DNA from: Marivivens sp. LCG002
Lineage (GTDB): Bacteria; Pseudomonadota; Alphaproteobacteria; Rhodobacterales; Rhodobacteraceae
NCBI RefSeq assembly: GCF_030264275.1
Contig: NZ_CP127165.1
Span: 1,910,001-1,974,000 of the forward strand
DNA length: 64,000 nt
Direction: 5' to 3'
Shown here: in pieces, positions 51,444 to 61,122 of the stretch
Layout of the letters: the number at the start of each line of letters is the position of its first letter
Numbering within the stretch: the first letter of the stretch is position 1
Translations under genes and position numbers: made by a program
Notes under the pieces: generated by a model
Databases searched by the model: none
Seen by the model: the letters and a program-made list of their open reading frames with translations, nothing else
What the model was told of the DNA's origin: nothing

Positions 51444-53261
51444 TTAGCTACCGGACTTCTGACCGCCAAGTGACTTAACGTAAGTTCCGGGTGCATCTGC
51501 AAGCACAGGATGAGTGGAATCACCCGGAGTTCTCGCGGGTATCTGCCCCCCTGCCCGATTCTGGAGCCACTCGTTCCAAAGCGGCCACCATGAGCCCTCG
51601 TGCTGTTCGGCACCTGCTTTCCAGTCTTCGGGCGACAGGCTGAGGTCGGAATTGGTCCAATGGCCGTATTTGACCTTGGTCGGCGGGTTCACGATCCCTG
51701 CGATATGGCCGCTTCCCGAAAGAATGAAGGTCTTGTCCCGAGAACCCATCTTTTGCACGCCGCGATAGGACGAACGCCAAGCGGCAATATGGTCGGTGTC
51801 ACATGCGATCGCGCAAAGCGGGACTTCGACCTCGGAGAGGTTCACATCATGGCCGCAAATCCGGAAGGTCTCGGCAGCGAACTCGTCTCTCTGGCAAAGA
51901 CCGCGAAGGTATTCGACGACCATTTTGGCAGGAAGGTTCGTGCCGTCCCCGTTCCAATAGAGAAGATCGAACGCAGGCGGTGTCTCGCCCATCATGTAAT
52001 AGCGGATTGCAGGTTTATAGATAAGATCGTTCGAGCGCAGGAACGAGAACGTGCGCGACATGTAGAAACTGTCGAGAACACCCGTCTTGTTCGCCTCGGC
52101 CTCGATCCCGTTGACAAAGTCGTCCGTCAAGAAGACCCCGACTTCGCCCTGATCGGAAAAATCCGTCAAGGTGGTGAAGAAGGTGGCGGAATTGACCGAA
52201 GTATCCCCTCTTTGCTTCATCAAAGCGAGCGTGAGAGACAGCGTCGTGCCTGCAATGCAATATCCTACGACATTGATCTGTTCGACGCCGCAGATGGATT
52301 TCACCTCGCGTATCGCGGTCAGATAGCCGTCTTCGACATAGTCATCCATGCCGACCTGTACATAGCTTTCGTCGGGGTTCACCCACGAAACGACAAAGAG
52401 CGTATAGCCCTGATCGACGATCCATTTGATCAAGGAGTTCTGCGGCTTTAGGTCGAGAATATAGAAGCGGTTGATCCACGGCGGGAAGATCAACAAAGGC
52501 ATCTCGTGAACGGTCTCGGTGGTCGGGCTATATTGGATCAGCTCGAACATGTGGTTACGGAAAACCACTTTGCCCTTTGTCGTCCCGATATTCTCGCCCA
52601 CCGAAAACGCGGATTTATCCGCAAGTGTGACCACCAATTCGCCGTTGTTGGCCTCGAGATCCTGAACGAGGTTTTCAAGTCCGTCGATAAGGCTCTGTCC
52701 CTCGGTCTCGATCGCGCGCTCAAGTGCGTCGGGATTGGTGCCGAGGAAATTGGTGGGGGCCATCATATCCATGATCTGCTGACCGAAATACTGGAGCCGC
52801 TTGCGCTCCACCTCCGTCACGCCCTCCATTTCGGCCAAAGCGGCCTGCATGGTTTGGGTGCCGATCATATATTGCTGTTTGAGGTAGTTGAAATAGGGGT
52901 GCGTTTTCCAAAGTGGATTGGTGAAACGGCTATCGTCGGGCGTTTCGTCGACAGGCGCTTCGAGCTTGCCTTGGGCAAGGAGCGTTTGCGCCTCGATGAA
53001 ATGCTTCACGGATTTGCCCCAATACTCGAGTTGCTGCTCGAAAACCTTGGCAGGATTGTGAATCATTTCGTTGAAATAGGCCGCACCGGCCTTGAGATAG
53101 AGCTCCTGTGACGGGCCTTGGAGATCGATCGGGACCTCTCGCTTGTGCGTCAGAACGTGGGCGATGCGCTGGCTAAGCTGCTCAACTCTTTGGAGATTCG
53201 CCTCGAAACGGGCTCTCGCTTCGGAGCCTGCGTCATCTTCGACCAAATCATTAGTTGTCAT
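51444..53261 (-). CDS. phaC: Class I polyhydroxyalkanoate synthase
   Basis: A 605-residue PHA polymerase. The lipase-like box is VVGYCIAGTTL with catalytic Cys, and Asp and His lie in TDFSDQGEVG or later DTDHIAAW and GSGHIAGIVNPP. HPYFNYLKQQYMIG near 105 and FPPWINRFYILDLKPQNS are class I blocks. It polymerises 3-hydroxybutyryl-CoA. The ATG at 53261 follows GGGGAGGGCCGT. It diverges from phaZ, and phaP follows on the same strand. Confidence 0.96.
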   Translation of the reverse strand: MTTNDLVEDDAGSEARARFEANLQRVEQLSQRIAHVLTHKREVPIDLQGPSQELYLKAGAAYFNEMIHNPAKVFEQQLEYWGKSVKHFIEAQTLLAQGKLEAPVDETPDDSRFTNPLWKTHPYFNYLKQQYMIGTQTMQAALAEMEGVTEVERKRLQYFGQQIMDMMAPTNFLGTNPDALERAIETEGQSLIDGLENLVQDLEANNGELVVTLADKSAFSVGENIGTTKGKVVFRNHMFELIQYSPTTETVHEMPLLIFPPWINRFYILDLKPQNSLIKWIVDQGYTLFVVSWVNPDESYVQVGMDDYVEDGYLTAIREVKSICGVEQINVVGYCIAGTTLSLTLALMKQRGDTSVNSATFFTTLTDFSDQGEVGVFLTDDFVNGIEAEANKTGVLDSFYMSRTFSFLRSNDLIYKPAIRYYMMGETPPAFDLLYWNGDGTNLPAKMVVEYLRGLCQRDEFAAETFRICGHDVNLSEVEVPLCAIACDTDHIAAWRSSYRGVQKMGSRDKTFILSGSGHIAGIVNPPTKVKYGHWTNSDLSLSPEDWKAGAEQHEGSWWPLWNEWLQNRAGGQIPARTPGDSTHPVLADAPGTYVKSLGGQKSGS

Positions 53262-53283
53262 ACGGCCCTCCCCACCATACATT

Positions 53284-53295
53284 TTGCACATGCAG
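53284..53295. promoter_or_regulatory. Degenerate PhaR-like site between phaC and phaZ
   Basis: TTGCACATGCAG reads CTGC-N4-GCAA on the minus strand, one base from a CTGC-N4-GCAG site. It lies in the 105-base divergent promoter region of phaC and phaZ. It could let PhaR control both, but a chance match is possible. Confidence 0.3.
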
Positions 53296-53366
53296 CATCG
53301 CCTTGGGTCGTGGGCCTAGGCGCAAGCTGAGTCGGGTTCAGCCCGCACCACAAGGAGACGTCGCAA

Positions 53367-54632
53367 GTGAAGTATATGTACACATACGACTTGATGGAAA
53401 GTGTTCGTAACACAAACCAATGGCTTGGCGCATCCGCGCGCGCATTTGCCGCGTATCCGGGGATGTCCGCGATGGCCAATCCTTTTGTGGAGTGGGTCGG
53501 AGCTTGGGGCGAAGTCACCGAGCGCACGTTCGAGCGCATGGTCGTCAAACCCGACTGGGGTATCCCTTCCATTTCCATGAGTGACGGCAAGGACCACCTT
53601 GTGCAGGTGGAAAAGGTGATCAAACGCGATTTCGGTGACCTGATCCATTTCAAGGTCGTGGGCCGCAAACCGCTCGCGCGCCGTATTCTGCTTGTCGCTC
53701 CGATGTCGGGCCACTATGCGACCCTCCTTCGCAAGACCGTGATTTCTCTACTGCCCGATTGTGAAGTCTATATGACGGACTGGCACAACGCCCGCGATAT
53801 CCCCGTGAGCGCAGGCAAGTTCGATGTCGAGGATTATACCCTCTATCTCGTTGACTTCATGAAGCATTTGGGCAGCGATCTCCATGTGATCGCGGTTTGC
53901 CAGCCTGCTCCGCTCACTCTGGCGGCAACGGCCTATCTTGCCGAAGAAGACCCCAAGGCCCAGCCGCGTTCGCTCACCCTGATCGGTGGTCCCATCGACC
54001 CCGAAGCGAACCACACCGAAGTCACCGACTTTGGCCGCTCTGTGACCATGGGCCAGCTTGAACAAACGATGATCCAGCGGGTCGGCTTCAAATACGCAGG
54101 CGTGGGTCGTCTCGTTTACCCTGGTCTCCTGCAGCTGGCGTCGTTCATTTCGATGAACGCCGACAAGCACACCAAAGCGTTCCAGGACCAGATCTTCCGC
54201 GCCGCCAAGGGTGCGGCCTCGGATCATGACAAGCACAACGTCTTTTACGACGAGTATCTTGCCGTGATGGACATGACCGCGGAATTCTATCTCTCGACCG
54301 TCGAGCGTGTTTTCAAAAACCGCGAGATTGCGCGCAATGCTTTTACCGTGGCCGGACGTCCCGTGGATATCTCCAAGATCACGACCGTCGCCGTGATCAC
54401 GGTCGAAGGCGAAGAGGACGACATCTCGGCACCAGGACAGTGCAAAGCAGCGCTCGGTCTTTTGACGGGTCTCCCCGAGGACAAGAAGGCCGCGCATCTC
54501 GAGCCGGGCGCAGGTCACTACGGGATTTTTGCGGGCAAAAGCTGGCGGAACAACATCCGCCCGTTGGTCCTTGAATTCATCGACGCGAATTCGGCCCCGA
54601 AAAAGCCGCACGTGGTGGCGACAAGCGCCTGA
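53367..54632 (+). CDS. phaZ: Intracellular polyhydroxybutyrate depolymerase
   Basis: A 421-residue intracellular depolymerase. The nucleophile region is IAVCQPAPLTLAA near 175 with a Cys rather than Ser, as usual for this class. LLVAPMSGHYATLLR and VYMTDWHNARDIPVSAG are conserved blocks. The C-terminal EPGAGHYGIFAGKSWR holds the catalytic His. It mobilises granules to 3-hydroxybutyrate. The GTG at 53367 has AAGGAG before it; an ATG three codons later has poorer spacing. Confidence 0.94.
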   Translation: MKYMYTYDLMESVRNTNQWLGASARAFAAYPGMSAMANPFVEWVGAWGEVTERTFERMVVKPDWGIPSISMSDGKDHLVQVEKVIKRDFGDLIHFKVVGRKPLARRILLVAPMSGHYATLLRKTVISLLPDCEVYMTDWHNARDIPVSAGKFDVEDYTLYLVDFMKHLGSDLHVIAVCQPAPLTLAATAYLAEEDPKAQPRSLTLIGGPIDPEANHTEVTDFGRSVTMGQLEQTMIQRVGFKYAGVGRLVYPGLLQLASFISMNADKHTKAFQDQIFRAAKGAASDHDKHNVFYDEYLAVMDMTAEFYLSTVERVFKNREIARNAFTVAGRPVDISKITTVAVITVEGEEDDISAPGQCKAALGLLTGLPEDKKAAHLEPGAGHYGIFAGKSWRNNIRPLVLEFIDANSAPKKPHVVATSA

Positions 54633-55343
54633 TCACCTGAGAACGAGCGGCTGCCGCATGAACGACCGGAGCAATTCGGTCGTGGCTTGCGGCTGATCGA
54701 GTAAGGGCACATGCCCTGCCCCCTGCACCACTTCGAGTTTGGCATAGGGGATCAATTCAGCCATGAATTCATGCCGTTTGCGCGGGGTGACACCGTCTTC
54801 GTCCCCGCACATCACCAGGACGGGCTGCTTGATCTTGCGCGAGGTCCCCTGTTGGTCTTTGCGGCGCTGGAACGCGCGGAGCTGGCGCACCGTTGCATCC
54901 GTTCCATTGGCACGGGCCATCGTAATGACCTTGGTGATCCCGTCGTTGCGGGTGTTACCCCCCACGAACCACCCTTTCGAGACGTTTTCCCGCACAACAT
55001 CTTCCAGTCGTCCGGCCTTGATCGAAACGATCTGGGTCTCTCTTGCGGCGGCATCCTGAGGCGTATCCGCAAGCGGCGTCGCTCCGATCAGAGCAATCCG
55101 CGTGACCCGCTCGGGGGCACGGCGCAATACTTCCAACGCAACCGCACCGCCGAGACATTGCCCGACAAGCGCGAATTTCATCGGCGCGGCCGATAGGATC
55201 TCGGAGGCCATTTCTTCGATCCGCTCGTGTGTGGACGTCGGAGCGATCATCACGGACATATCGCGCCCCAAAGCGGTCATCTGGGTGGCAAAAACCCGCG
55301 CGTCACAAAACAATCCTGGAAGGAACAACAATGGCTCAGCCAT
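54633..55343 (-). CDS. Alpha/beta hydrolase with cysteine in the nucleophile position
   Basis: A 236-residue cytosolic hydrolase. The elbow reads VGQCLGGAVAL near 84, so the usual Ser is replaced by Cys; the codon TGT is clear. Asp in MCGDEDGVTP and His in GAGHVPLLDQP complete the triad. Cys is also used by PhaC and intracellular PhaZ, so this may act on PHA oligomers, which is inference. It ends back to back with phaZ, one base apart. Confidence 0.85.
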   Translation of the reverse strand: MAEPLLFLPGLFCDARVFATQMTALGRDMSVMIAPTSTHERIEEMASEILSAAPMKFALVGQCLGGAVALEVLRRAPERVTRIALIGATPLADTPQDAAARETQIVSIKAGRLEDVVRENVSKGWFVGGNTRNDGITKVITMARANGTDATVRQLRAFQRRKDQQGTSRKIKQPVLVMCGDEDGVTPRKRHEFMAELIPYAKLEVVQGAGHVPLLDQPQATTELLRSFMRQPLVLR

Positions 55344-55491
55344 TGGCGCCCCCTCGCGTCAAATACTGCATCTTAACCCCGTCTTATGTCTTTCTGACAT
55401 TTTGAGGGGATGATACACGGCTCGATTGCATTGAAAAGCGCAACTCTTCGCAATCACGGGAAAATTCTTCGAGAGTGGCGAATTGGTTGCC

Positions 55492-56232
55492 CTAGACCCG
55501 CGACAGAACCTTGGTCACGCTATAGCTTATGAGCGAGAGGCATTCTGGCGTTGAAAAACGATGATCCGCGCCTTTGACGAGAGTCAGGCGCACATCATCC
55601 CCTTGGGCATGATCCAAGAGACGGATGGCGACCGATTGATCGACGTCAGCATCGGCAGTGCCTTGGAGAAAGCGCACTGGAAACGGCAGCGCCAGAGGAG
55701 AGCGGAGCACCAGCCGATTGCGCCCCTCTTCGATCAAACGCTTTGTGATGATGTAGGGATCGCCATATTCCGAAGGCAAGGCAACTTTGCCATTGCTTTC
55801 CAATTCGGCCTTTTGGGCGGCACTGAAACCGTTCCACATACTGTCTTCGGTGAAATCGGGCGCTGCGGCGATGGTCACAAGACGCGCCACCTTTTCTGGC
55901 ATCTCGCGCGCGACAAGAAGTGAAATCCAACCGCCCATCGAAGAACCGACGAGCACGGCAGGTCCTTCTAACAATGAGAGGGCCGCGCAGGCATCCTCGA
56001 ACCAGTCGCCGATCGCGCCGTCTTCGAAATCCCCCTCACTCACGCCATGACCCGAATAGTCGAAGCGCAGGAAAGCACGGCCTTGGGCTTTGGCCCAGTC
56101 TTCGAGATGGATCGCCTTGGTGCCTTCCATATCCGACTTGAACCCGCCGAGGAAAACGACTGCAGGCAAAGCCCCGTCGGTATAGTTGTAAGCGATACGG
56201 CGGCCCTGCGGGGTGGTCAGAAAGTCAGTCAC
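55492..56232 (-). CDS. Alpha/beta hydrolase (ABHD10/thioesterase-like)
   Basis: A 246-residue serine hydrolase. FLGGFKSDMEGTKA near 28 and the elbow VGSSMGGWISLL near 98 resemble mitochondrial ABHD10 and bacterial palmitoyl-thioesterase-like proteins. Asp in GTADADVD and His in GADHRFST are the likely partners. The start is GTG 56232. It diverges from thrS. The substrate is not known. Confidence 0.85.
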   Translation of the reverse strand: MTDFLTTPQGRRIAYNYTDGALPAVVFLGGFKSDMEGTKAIHLEDWAKAQGRAFLRFDYSGHGVSEGDFEDGAIGDWFEDACAALSLLEGPAVLVGSSMGGWISLLVAREMPEKVARLVTIAAAPDFTEDSMWNGFSAAQKAELESNGKVALPSEYGDPYIITKRLIEEGRNRLVLRSPLALPFPVRFLQGTADADVDQSVAIRLLDHAQGDDVRLTLVKGADHRFSTPECLSLISYSVTKVLSRV

Positions 56233-56450
56233 GGATCAAATACCTTTTGTCTGGTTCTGGGACAGTGACACCATAAACGGCCCCACGGTGACAAGGGTCA
56301 CAGTCGCAAAAGTCACATTTACAAGGGATAATCTTGGGCGCGGCAACTTCGAGACTTGACGTCGCCGAGTGTCAGCGCCAAGAAACAGCCCGAACATATT
56401 ACCCGCAACCGGGCGTTCCGTGGGCGCCAAACTGACGAGGAGCTAGGCCG

Positions 56451-58397
56451 ATGAGCCAGATTTCCCTTACATTTCCCGATGGCAATTCGCGTTCCTATGA
56501 CGCAGGTGTCACCCCTGCCGAAGTCGCGGCATCCATTGCCACCTCTCTGGCCAAGAAAGCCATTTCCGCGCAAGTGAACGGCAAGCACTGGGATCTCCAG
56601 TGGCCGATCCACGAGGATGCGCAGATCGCTATTAACACGATGAAGGACCCTGCCCCCGCTCTGGAGCTGGTCCGTCATGACCTCGCGCACATCATGGCGC
56701 GCGCCGTGCAAGAGATTTGGCCCGATGTCCAAGTCACGATCGGACCCGTCATCGAAAATGGCTGGTATTACGATTTCGACCGCAAAGAGCCCTTTACGCC
56801 CGAAGACCTCGCCGTCATCGAAAAGAAGATGCGCGAGATCATCAACAAGCGGGACGATGTGCGCACCGAGGTCTGGGACCGTGACCGCGCGATCCAGCAC
56901 TACAAGGACAAAGGCGAGCCCTATAAGGTCGAGCTGATCGACGCGATCCCCGGCAACGAGCCGCTGCGCATGTATTGGCACGGCGAGTGGCAGGATCTTT
57001 GCCGTGGTCCGCACCTTCAGAACACGGGCCAAGTGCCTGCGGATGCGTTCAAGCTCATGAGCGTGGCCGGTGCCTATTGGCGCGGCGATTCAAACCGTGC
57101 ACAGCTCCAGCGGATCTACGGTGCGGCTTTCCTCAACAAAGAAGACCTCAAGGCCTATCTGACCCGCCTTGAAGAAGCCGCGAAGCGCGATCACCGCAAG
57201 CTCGGCAAGGAAATGGACCTCTACCACATGCAGGAAGAGGCCCCCGGTCAGGTATTCTGGCACCCGAACGGCTGGACGGTTTATACCACGCTCCAAGACT
57301 ACATGCGCCGCCAGCAGCGCCGCGATGGTTACGTCGAGGTGAACACGCCCCAAGTGGTGAACCGTAAACTCTGGGAAGCGTCGGGCCATTGGGAGAACTA
57401 TCAGGAAAACATGTTCATCGTCGAAGTGGACGAGGATCATGCCCGTGAAAAGACCGTGAATGCGCTCAAGCCGATGAACTGCCCTTGCCACGTGCAGGTG
57501 TTCAACCACGGCCTCAAATCCTATCGCGATCTTCCATTGCGGATGGCCGAATTCGGCTCGTGCAACCGCTATGAACCCTCGGGCGCATTGCACGGGATCA
57601 TGCGTGTGCGCGGCTTTACGCAAGACGATGCGCATATCTTCTGCACCGACGACCAGATCGAATCCGAAACGAAAAAGTTCATCGAATTCCTCTCCAAGAT
57701 TTACGACGACCTCGGCTTCCATAACTGGAAGATCAAACTCTCGACCCGCCCTGAAAAGCGCGTCGGCAGCGATGAAAGCTGGGATCGTGTCGAAGCGGCC
57801 TTGGGCGATGCCTGCAAAGCCGCCGGCTATGATTATGAAATCCAGGAAGGTGAAGGCGCGTTTTATGGCCCCAAGCTCGAGTTTGTTCTGACCGACGCCA
57901 TCGGCCGTGACTGGCAGTGCGGTACGCTTCAGGTGGACCCGAACCTGCCCGAGCGTCTCGATGCGAACTACATCGGGCAGGACGGCGCAAAGCACCGTCC
58001 CGTCATGCTCCACCGCGCGGTGCTCGGCTCGTTCGAGCGTTTCATCGGCATTCTGATCGAAGAGCATGCGGGTAAATTCCCGTTCTGGCTCGCGCCGCGT
58101 CAGGTCGTCGTTGCTTCTATCGTCTCTGATGCCGACAGCTATGTGCATGAAGTGGTCGAGATGCTCAAAGCCAAGGGCATCCGCGCCGAAGCTGACACAC
58201 GCAACGAAAAGATCAACTACAAGATCCGCGAGCACTCGCTCGGCAAGGTTCCTGTGATCTTCGCAATCGGTGCGCGCGAAGTCGAAGAGCGCACGGTGTC
58301 GGTGCGCCGCCTTGGGGAACAACAGACCTCGGTGCGCTCTGTCGAAGAAATGGTCCAAGAGCTTGCCGCCGAGGCAACGCCGCCCGACCTTCGTTGA
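56451..58397 (+). CDS. thrS: Threonine-tRNA ligase
   Basis: A 648-residue class II synthetase. An N-terminal TGS domain (residues 1-62) is followed by the editing domain ([11 protein letters not shown] near 75 and [12 protein letters not shown]) and the catalytic core with [10 protein letters not shown] (zinc Cys), [21 protein letters not shown] and YGPKLEF. The C-terminal anticodon domain ends in PPDLR. The ATG follows GAGGAGCTAGGCCG. The 218-base upstream gap holds only GTGAC/GTCAC at about 56288; I found no attenuator. Confidence 0.97.
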   Translation: MSQISLTFPDGNSRSYDAGVTPAEVAASIATSLAKKAISAQVNGKHWDLQWPIHEDAQIAINTMKDPAPALELVRHDLAHIMARAVQEIWPDVQVTIGPVIENGWYYDFDRKEPFTPEDLAVIEKKMREIINKRDDVRTEVWDRDRAIQHYKDKGEPYKVELIDAIPGNEPLRMYWHGEWQDLCRGPHLQNTGQVPADAFKLMSVAGAYWRGDSNRAQLQRIYGAAFLNKEDLKAYLTRLEEAAKRDHRKLGKEMDLYHMQEEAPGQVFWHPNGWTVYTTLQDYMRRQQRRDGYVEVNTPQVVNRKLWEASGHWENYQENMFIVEVDEDHAREKTVNALKPMNCPCHVQVFNHGLKSYRDLPLRMAEFGSCNRYEPSGALHGIMRVRGFTQDDAHIFCTDDQIESETKKFIEFLSKIYDDLGFHNWKIKLSTRPEKRVGSDESWDRVEAALGDACKAAGYDYEIQEGEGAFYGPKLEFVLTDAIGRDWQCGTLQVDPNLPERLDANYIGQDGAKHRPVMLHRAVLGSFERFIGILIEEHAGKFPFWLAPRQVVVASIVSDADSYVHEVVEMLKAKGIRAEADTRNEKINYKIREHSLGKVPVIFAIGAREVEERTVSVRRLGEQQTSVRSVEEMVQELAAEATPPDLR

Positions 58398-58418
58398 TCA
58401 AAACATCATAAACGACTG

Positions 58419-58446
58419 AAAAGGCGCACTTAAAAGTGCGCCTTTT
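58419..58446. terminator. Bidirectional terminator after thrS
   Basis: A 13-base perfect stem AAAAGGCGCACTT/AAGTGCGCCTTTT with a two-base gap has T and A runs on both sides. It ends thrS. Its minus-strand arm overlaps the last codons of the small membrane-protein gene, so that gene ends inside its own terminator. Confidence 0.9.
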
Positions 58447-58798
58447 CTTCATCGGGCTTACCCGCGGCAATCGCAAGAAGCCCGCCAAGCCCCGCCATCC
58501 CGATGGGGAACATCGTTGCAAAGTTGAAGCCGAAGGCGCCATACATCGCCAAGGCCGAGACGAGCATCAGCACTCCGCCCCAAAGGGCCCGCGCCCGCGC
58601 CATTCCACCCCCTGCAATTGCCAAGAGCGGAGCAAGGAAACTCGCCGCTTTGATAAACTCGGGGTTGGTCACGAAACCGAAAGCCTCTCCGACCTCCTGA
58701 TAGCTTTCGGTGAGTGAGACGTAGCCATAGCTCACAAAGCCGACGACCACTCCGATCAATCCGGCAAAAATCCCTAGCATCAGTGCGGCGTTGCGCAT
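58430..58798 (-). CDS. Small integral-membrane protein of unknown function
   Basis: A 122-residue protein with four hydrophobic helices (MLGIFAGLIGVVVGFVSYG, FLAPLLAIAGGGMA, WGGVLMLVSALAMYG and MFPIGMAGLGGLLAIAAG). I do not recognise the family. The last residues EEKAHF and the stop are inside the terminator hairpin shared with thrS. The start codon is ATG 58798 with GGAG-like bases before it. Confidence 0.75.
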   Translation of the reverse strand: MRNAALMLGIFAGLIGVVVGFVSYGYVSLTESYQEVGEAFGFVTNPEFIKAASFLAPLLAIAGGGMARARALWGGVLMLVSALAMYGAFGFNFATMFPIGMAGLGGLLAIAAGKPDEEKAHF

Positions 58799-58847
58799 CG
58801 CGGTCTCCTTCTTGGGGCGTTTAGGTCACATAAGTGCGGCGCATGGA

Positions 58848-59174
58848 TTATCCAAGCAGTGCGTCCTGAACATCTTTCTTCCAGCCGAGATAAAGCCGTC
58901 CCTCGTGTTCGATCACGGGACGTTTCATTAGCGTCGGGTGGAGGGCCAACACTTCGGCGGGTGGCATGGCTTTTTCCACATCGGACAACCCCCGCCAAGT
59001 GGTCGAAGCCCGATTGATCGCCGCATCGCCAAAGGCCGCGAGAATGGCAGAACGGTCTGCATCGGTCAGCCCATCCGCGCGAACGTCGATCACCTCGGGC
59101 GCGTGTCCGTTTTCTGCCAAAGCTTTGAGCGATTTGCGGCAAGTGTCACAGGTTTTCAGTCCAAAAAAGCGCAT
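58848..59174 (-). CDS. ArsC/Spx-family thioredoxin-fold reductase
   Basis: A 108-residue protein of the ArsC/YffB/Spx fold. The N-terminal FFGLKTCDTCRKSLKAL has CxxC, RGLSDVEK and HPTLMKRPVIEHEG are the other conserved blocks. The absence of an ars operon makes arsenate reduction unlikely; redox regulation or an unknown reduction is more likely. The ATG at 59174 follows GGAGAAA. It diverges from cspA across 172 bases. Confidence 0.88.
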   Translation of the reverse strand: MRFFGLKTCDTCRKSLKALAENGHAPEVIDVRADGLTDADRSAILAAFGDAAINRASTTWRGLSDVEKAMPPAEVLALHPTLMKRPVIEHEGRLYLGWKKDVQDALLG

Positions 59175-59214
59175 TTTCTCTCCATTTTCCGCTATTTGAG
59201 GGAAAAGTAGTGCC

Positions 59215-59232
59215 AATGACAAGGTTGTCATT
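59215..59232. promoter_or_regulatory. Eight-base inverted repeat between the ArsC-like gene and cspA
   Basis: AATGACAA and TTGTCATT flank GG. The arms are perfect. Located in the divergent promoter region, about 40 bases before the ArsC-like ATG, it is a candidate repressor site. Confidence 0.4.
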
Positions 59233-59346
59233 TGCGTTTTGAGAATCCGTGCTAAGCTTTTGGATAGGGCTTTTGGCGAGGAAGGTTCTCGCTCATTTTT
59301 TGGCCTCGACCCTTGTTCAGGGTCAAACGACAAAGGAGAGACGGGA

Positions 59347-59556
59347 ATGCCCAGCGGCACCGTAAAATGGTTCAATACAACAAAAGGTTACGGCTTTATT
59401 GCACCTGATGGCGGCGGCAAAGACGTATTCGTCCACATTTCTGCCGTCGAGCAATCGGGTCTGACCGGACTTGCCGACAACCAGAAAGTGGAATTCGAGC
59501 TTATCGAAGGGCGCGACGGACGCCAAATGGCAGGAAGCATCAAAAAAGCGGACTGA
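59347..59556 (+). CDS. cspA: Cold-shock protein
   Basis: A 69-residue CSD protein. [20 protein letters not shown] holds RNP-1 and [10 protein letters not shown] holds RNP-2. It binds single-stranded RNA or DNA and melts RNA structure. The ATG follows AAAGGAGAGACGGGA. The 172-base leader region has GACCCT/AGGGTC at 59308-59324, a small hairpin near the ribosome binding site, which fits thermo-regulated cspA leaders. Confidence 0.95.
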   Translation: MPSGTVKWFNTTKGYGFIAPDGGGKDVFVHISAVEQSGLTGLADNQKVEFELIEGRDGRQMAGSIKKAD

Positions 59557-59590
59557 TCGTTCCTCCGCACTGCCAGAACTACCACTTGCA

Positions 59591-59619
59591 CAGGGCCCGC
59601 TTTCAAAGCGTCGGCCCTG
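59591..59619 (+). terminator. Terminator-like hairpin after cspA
   Basis: CAGGGCC pairs with GGCCCTG around an inner CGCTTT/AAAGCG stem, followed by CGCCCTTTTC. It lies 34 bases past the cspA stop. The T run is short and offset, so the call is moderate. Confidence 0.6.
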
Positions 59620-59708
59620 CGCCCTTTTCGGGAGCCTATGTTTCTGGCTTGGACTCGGGCGCGGCTCGGCCTACAAATACCCCGACACTTGGATTGGGGG
59701 ACCCTCGC

Positions 59709-60542
59709 GTGCAGCAGTATCACGACGCCTTGCGCACTGTTCTTGAAAAGGGCGACGTTTCAACGGATCGGACTGGAACGGGAACCGTCTCATACTTCGG
59801 GCTACAGGCACGTTATCCGCTCTCGGACGGCTTTCCTTTGGTCACGACCAAAAAGCTGCACCTCAAATCCATCATCCATGAGCTGCTCTGGTTCCTCGCA
59901 GGGGACACCAACATCAAATATCTCAAGGATAACGGGGTTTCGATCTGGGACGAATGGGCCGATGAAAACGGCGATCTCGGCCCCGTCTATGGCCGCCAGT
60001 GGCGCGATTTCCCCCAGCTCATCGAAGCAGGAAAAGACGCAAGCGGTCATCCGATCTTTCATCGTGGCAGCGTGGACCAGATCAAGACCCTCGTCGAGAC
60101 GATCAAGCAAAGTCCCGACAGCCGCCGTCTTGTGGTTTCGGCGTGGAATCCGGGTGAAGTCAAGGACATGGCACTCCCGCCTTGCCACACGCTCTGGCAG
60201 GTCAAGATCAACGGCGGTAAACTCCACCTTCAGCTTTATCAACGCTCGGCTGATATGTTCCTCGGGGTCCCGTTCAACATCGCCTCCTATGCGCTCTTGC
60301 TGAAAATGCTCGCCCATGTAACGGGCTATGAAGAGGGTGACTTCGTCCACTCGATCGGCGACGCCCATATCTATTCCAACCATATGGAGCAGGTGAAGTT
60401 GCAGCTTTCGCGCACGCCCAAGCCGCTCCCTGAGGTGCGGATCAAACGCAAGGTGACATCGCTCTTCGACTTCACTTTCGATGACTTCGAAGTCATCGGT
60501 TATGATCCCGACCCAAGCATCAAAGCACCGGTGGCCGTATGA
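59709..60542 (+). CDS. thyA: Thymidylate synthase
   Basis: A 277-residue enzyme turning dUMP to dTMP with methylene-THF. The catalytic Cys is in LPPCHTLWQ near 155; [11 protein letters not shown] near 20 and [19 protein letters not shown] are conserved. GTG 59709 gives the normal start [15 protein letters not shown], and GGGGGA precedes it, so longer in-frame starts are not needed. The stop overlaps the folA ATG. Confidence 0.95.
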   Translation: MQQYHDALRTVLEKGDVSTDRTGTGTVSYFGLQARYPLSDGFPLVTTKKLHLKSIIHELLWFLAGDTNIKYLKDNGVSIWDEWADENGDLGPVYGRQWRDFPQLIEAGKDASGHPIFHRGSVDQIKTLVETIKQSPDSRRLVVSAWNPGEVKDMALPPCHTLWQVKINGGKLHLQLYQRSADMFLGVPFNIASYALLLKMLAHVTGYEEGDFVHSIGDAHIYSNHMEQVKLQLSRTPKPLPEVRIKRKVTSLFDFTFDDFEVIGYDPDPSIKAPVAV

Positions 60543-61021
60543 TCTCTCTTGTTGTTGCCCGAGCCCGCAATGGAGCCATCGGACGTGAAAACACGATCCC
60601 GTGGCATGCGCCCGAAGATCTCAAGTTTTTTCAACGCGAAACCTCGGGCGGCGTCATCATCATGGGCCGCAACACATGGGACAGCCTCCCCTTCAAGCCG
60701 CTCAAGAACCGCGTAAACCTTGTGGTGTCGTCGAAAGGCGTGCCCGAAGCGGAATTCGTCTATCCCTCGCTCGAGGCGGCCATCGCCGCCGCCCACGCAA
60801 TGGGCCATCGGCGGATTTACGGCATCGGGGGCGCGGGTATCTATCGTGAGCTCTTGCCCAAAGCAGACCGGCTTTTGATTACCGAAGTGGATATGGACGT
60901 GCCTGATGCAGACACGTTCTTTCCCGAAATCGAGGTCGCAGACTGGCACGAAGTGGGACGGCACACCCTGCGCGACGAGGGCCCGCGCTGCGAGCTTGTC
61001 GAACTCCTCCGTAGGGTCTGA
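60539..61021 (+). CDS. folA: Dihydrofolate reductase
   Basis: A 160-residue [31 protein letters not shown] in the N-terminal part (referred to here by its parts [12 protein letters not shown] and EDLKFF), [17 protein letters not shown] and [13 protein letters not shown] are diagnostic. It regenerates tetrahydrofolate after ThyA. The ATG overlaps the thyA stop (ATGA), the classic thyA-folA pair. Confidence 0.96.
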   Translation: MISLVVARARNGAIGRENTIPWHAPEDLKFFQRETSGGVIIMGRNTWDSLPFKPLKNRVNLVVSSKGVPEAEFVYPSLEAAIAAAHAMGHRRIYGIGGAGIYRELLPKADRLLITEVDMDVPDADTFFPEIEVADWHEVGRHTLRDEGPRCELVELLRRV

Positions 61022-61109
61022 CCCCTATATCTAGGCGATTAGTGAGATTTATTTCCACATAGCGTAGTTTTTTGGGGTTGCAGGGGCGATTCTGCTGCCA
61101 GCTCTGGTT

Positions 61110-61122
61110 GACAGACTCTGTC
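61110..61122. promoter_or_regulatory. Inverted repeat and promoter-like box upstream of the lipoprotein gene
   Basis: GACAGACTCTGTC is a perfect 6+1+6 inverted repeat. It overlaps TTGACA at 61108-61113, a consensus -35 element; a weak AAATGT lies 17 bases later. This is the best promoter candidate for the TbpB-like/Slam-like pair, and the repeat could be its operator. Confidence 0.45.

Noticed and set aside
56288-56301. GTGAC-AAGG-GTCAC upstream of thrS as a regulatory site or attenuator
   Set aside because: Short arms, no link to a terminator or threonine codons, and no sign of a leader peptide.
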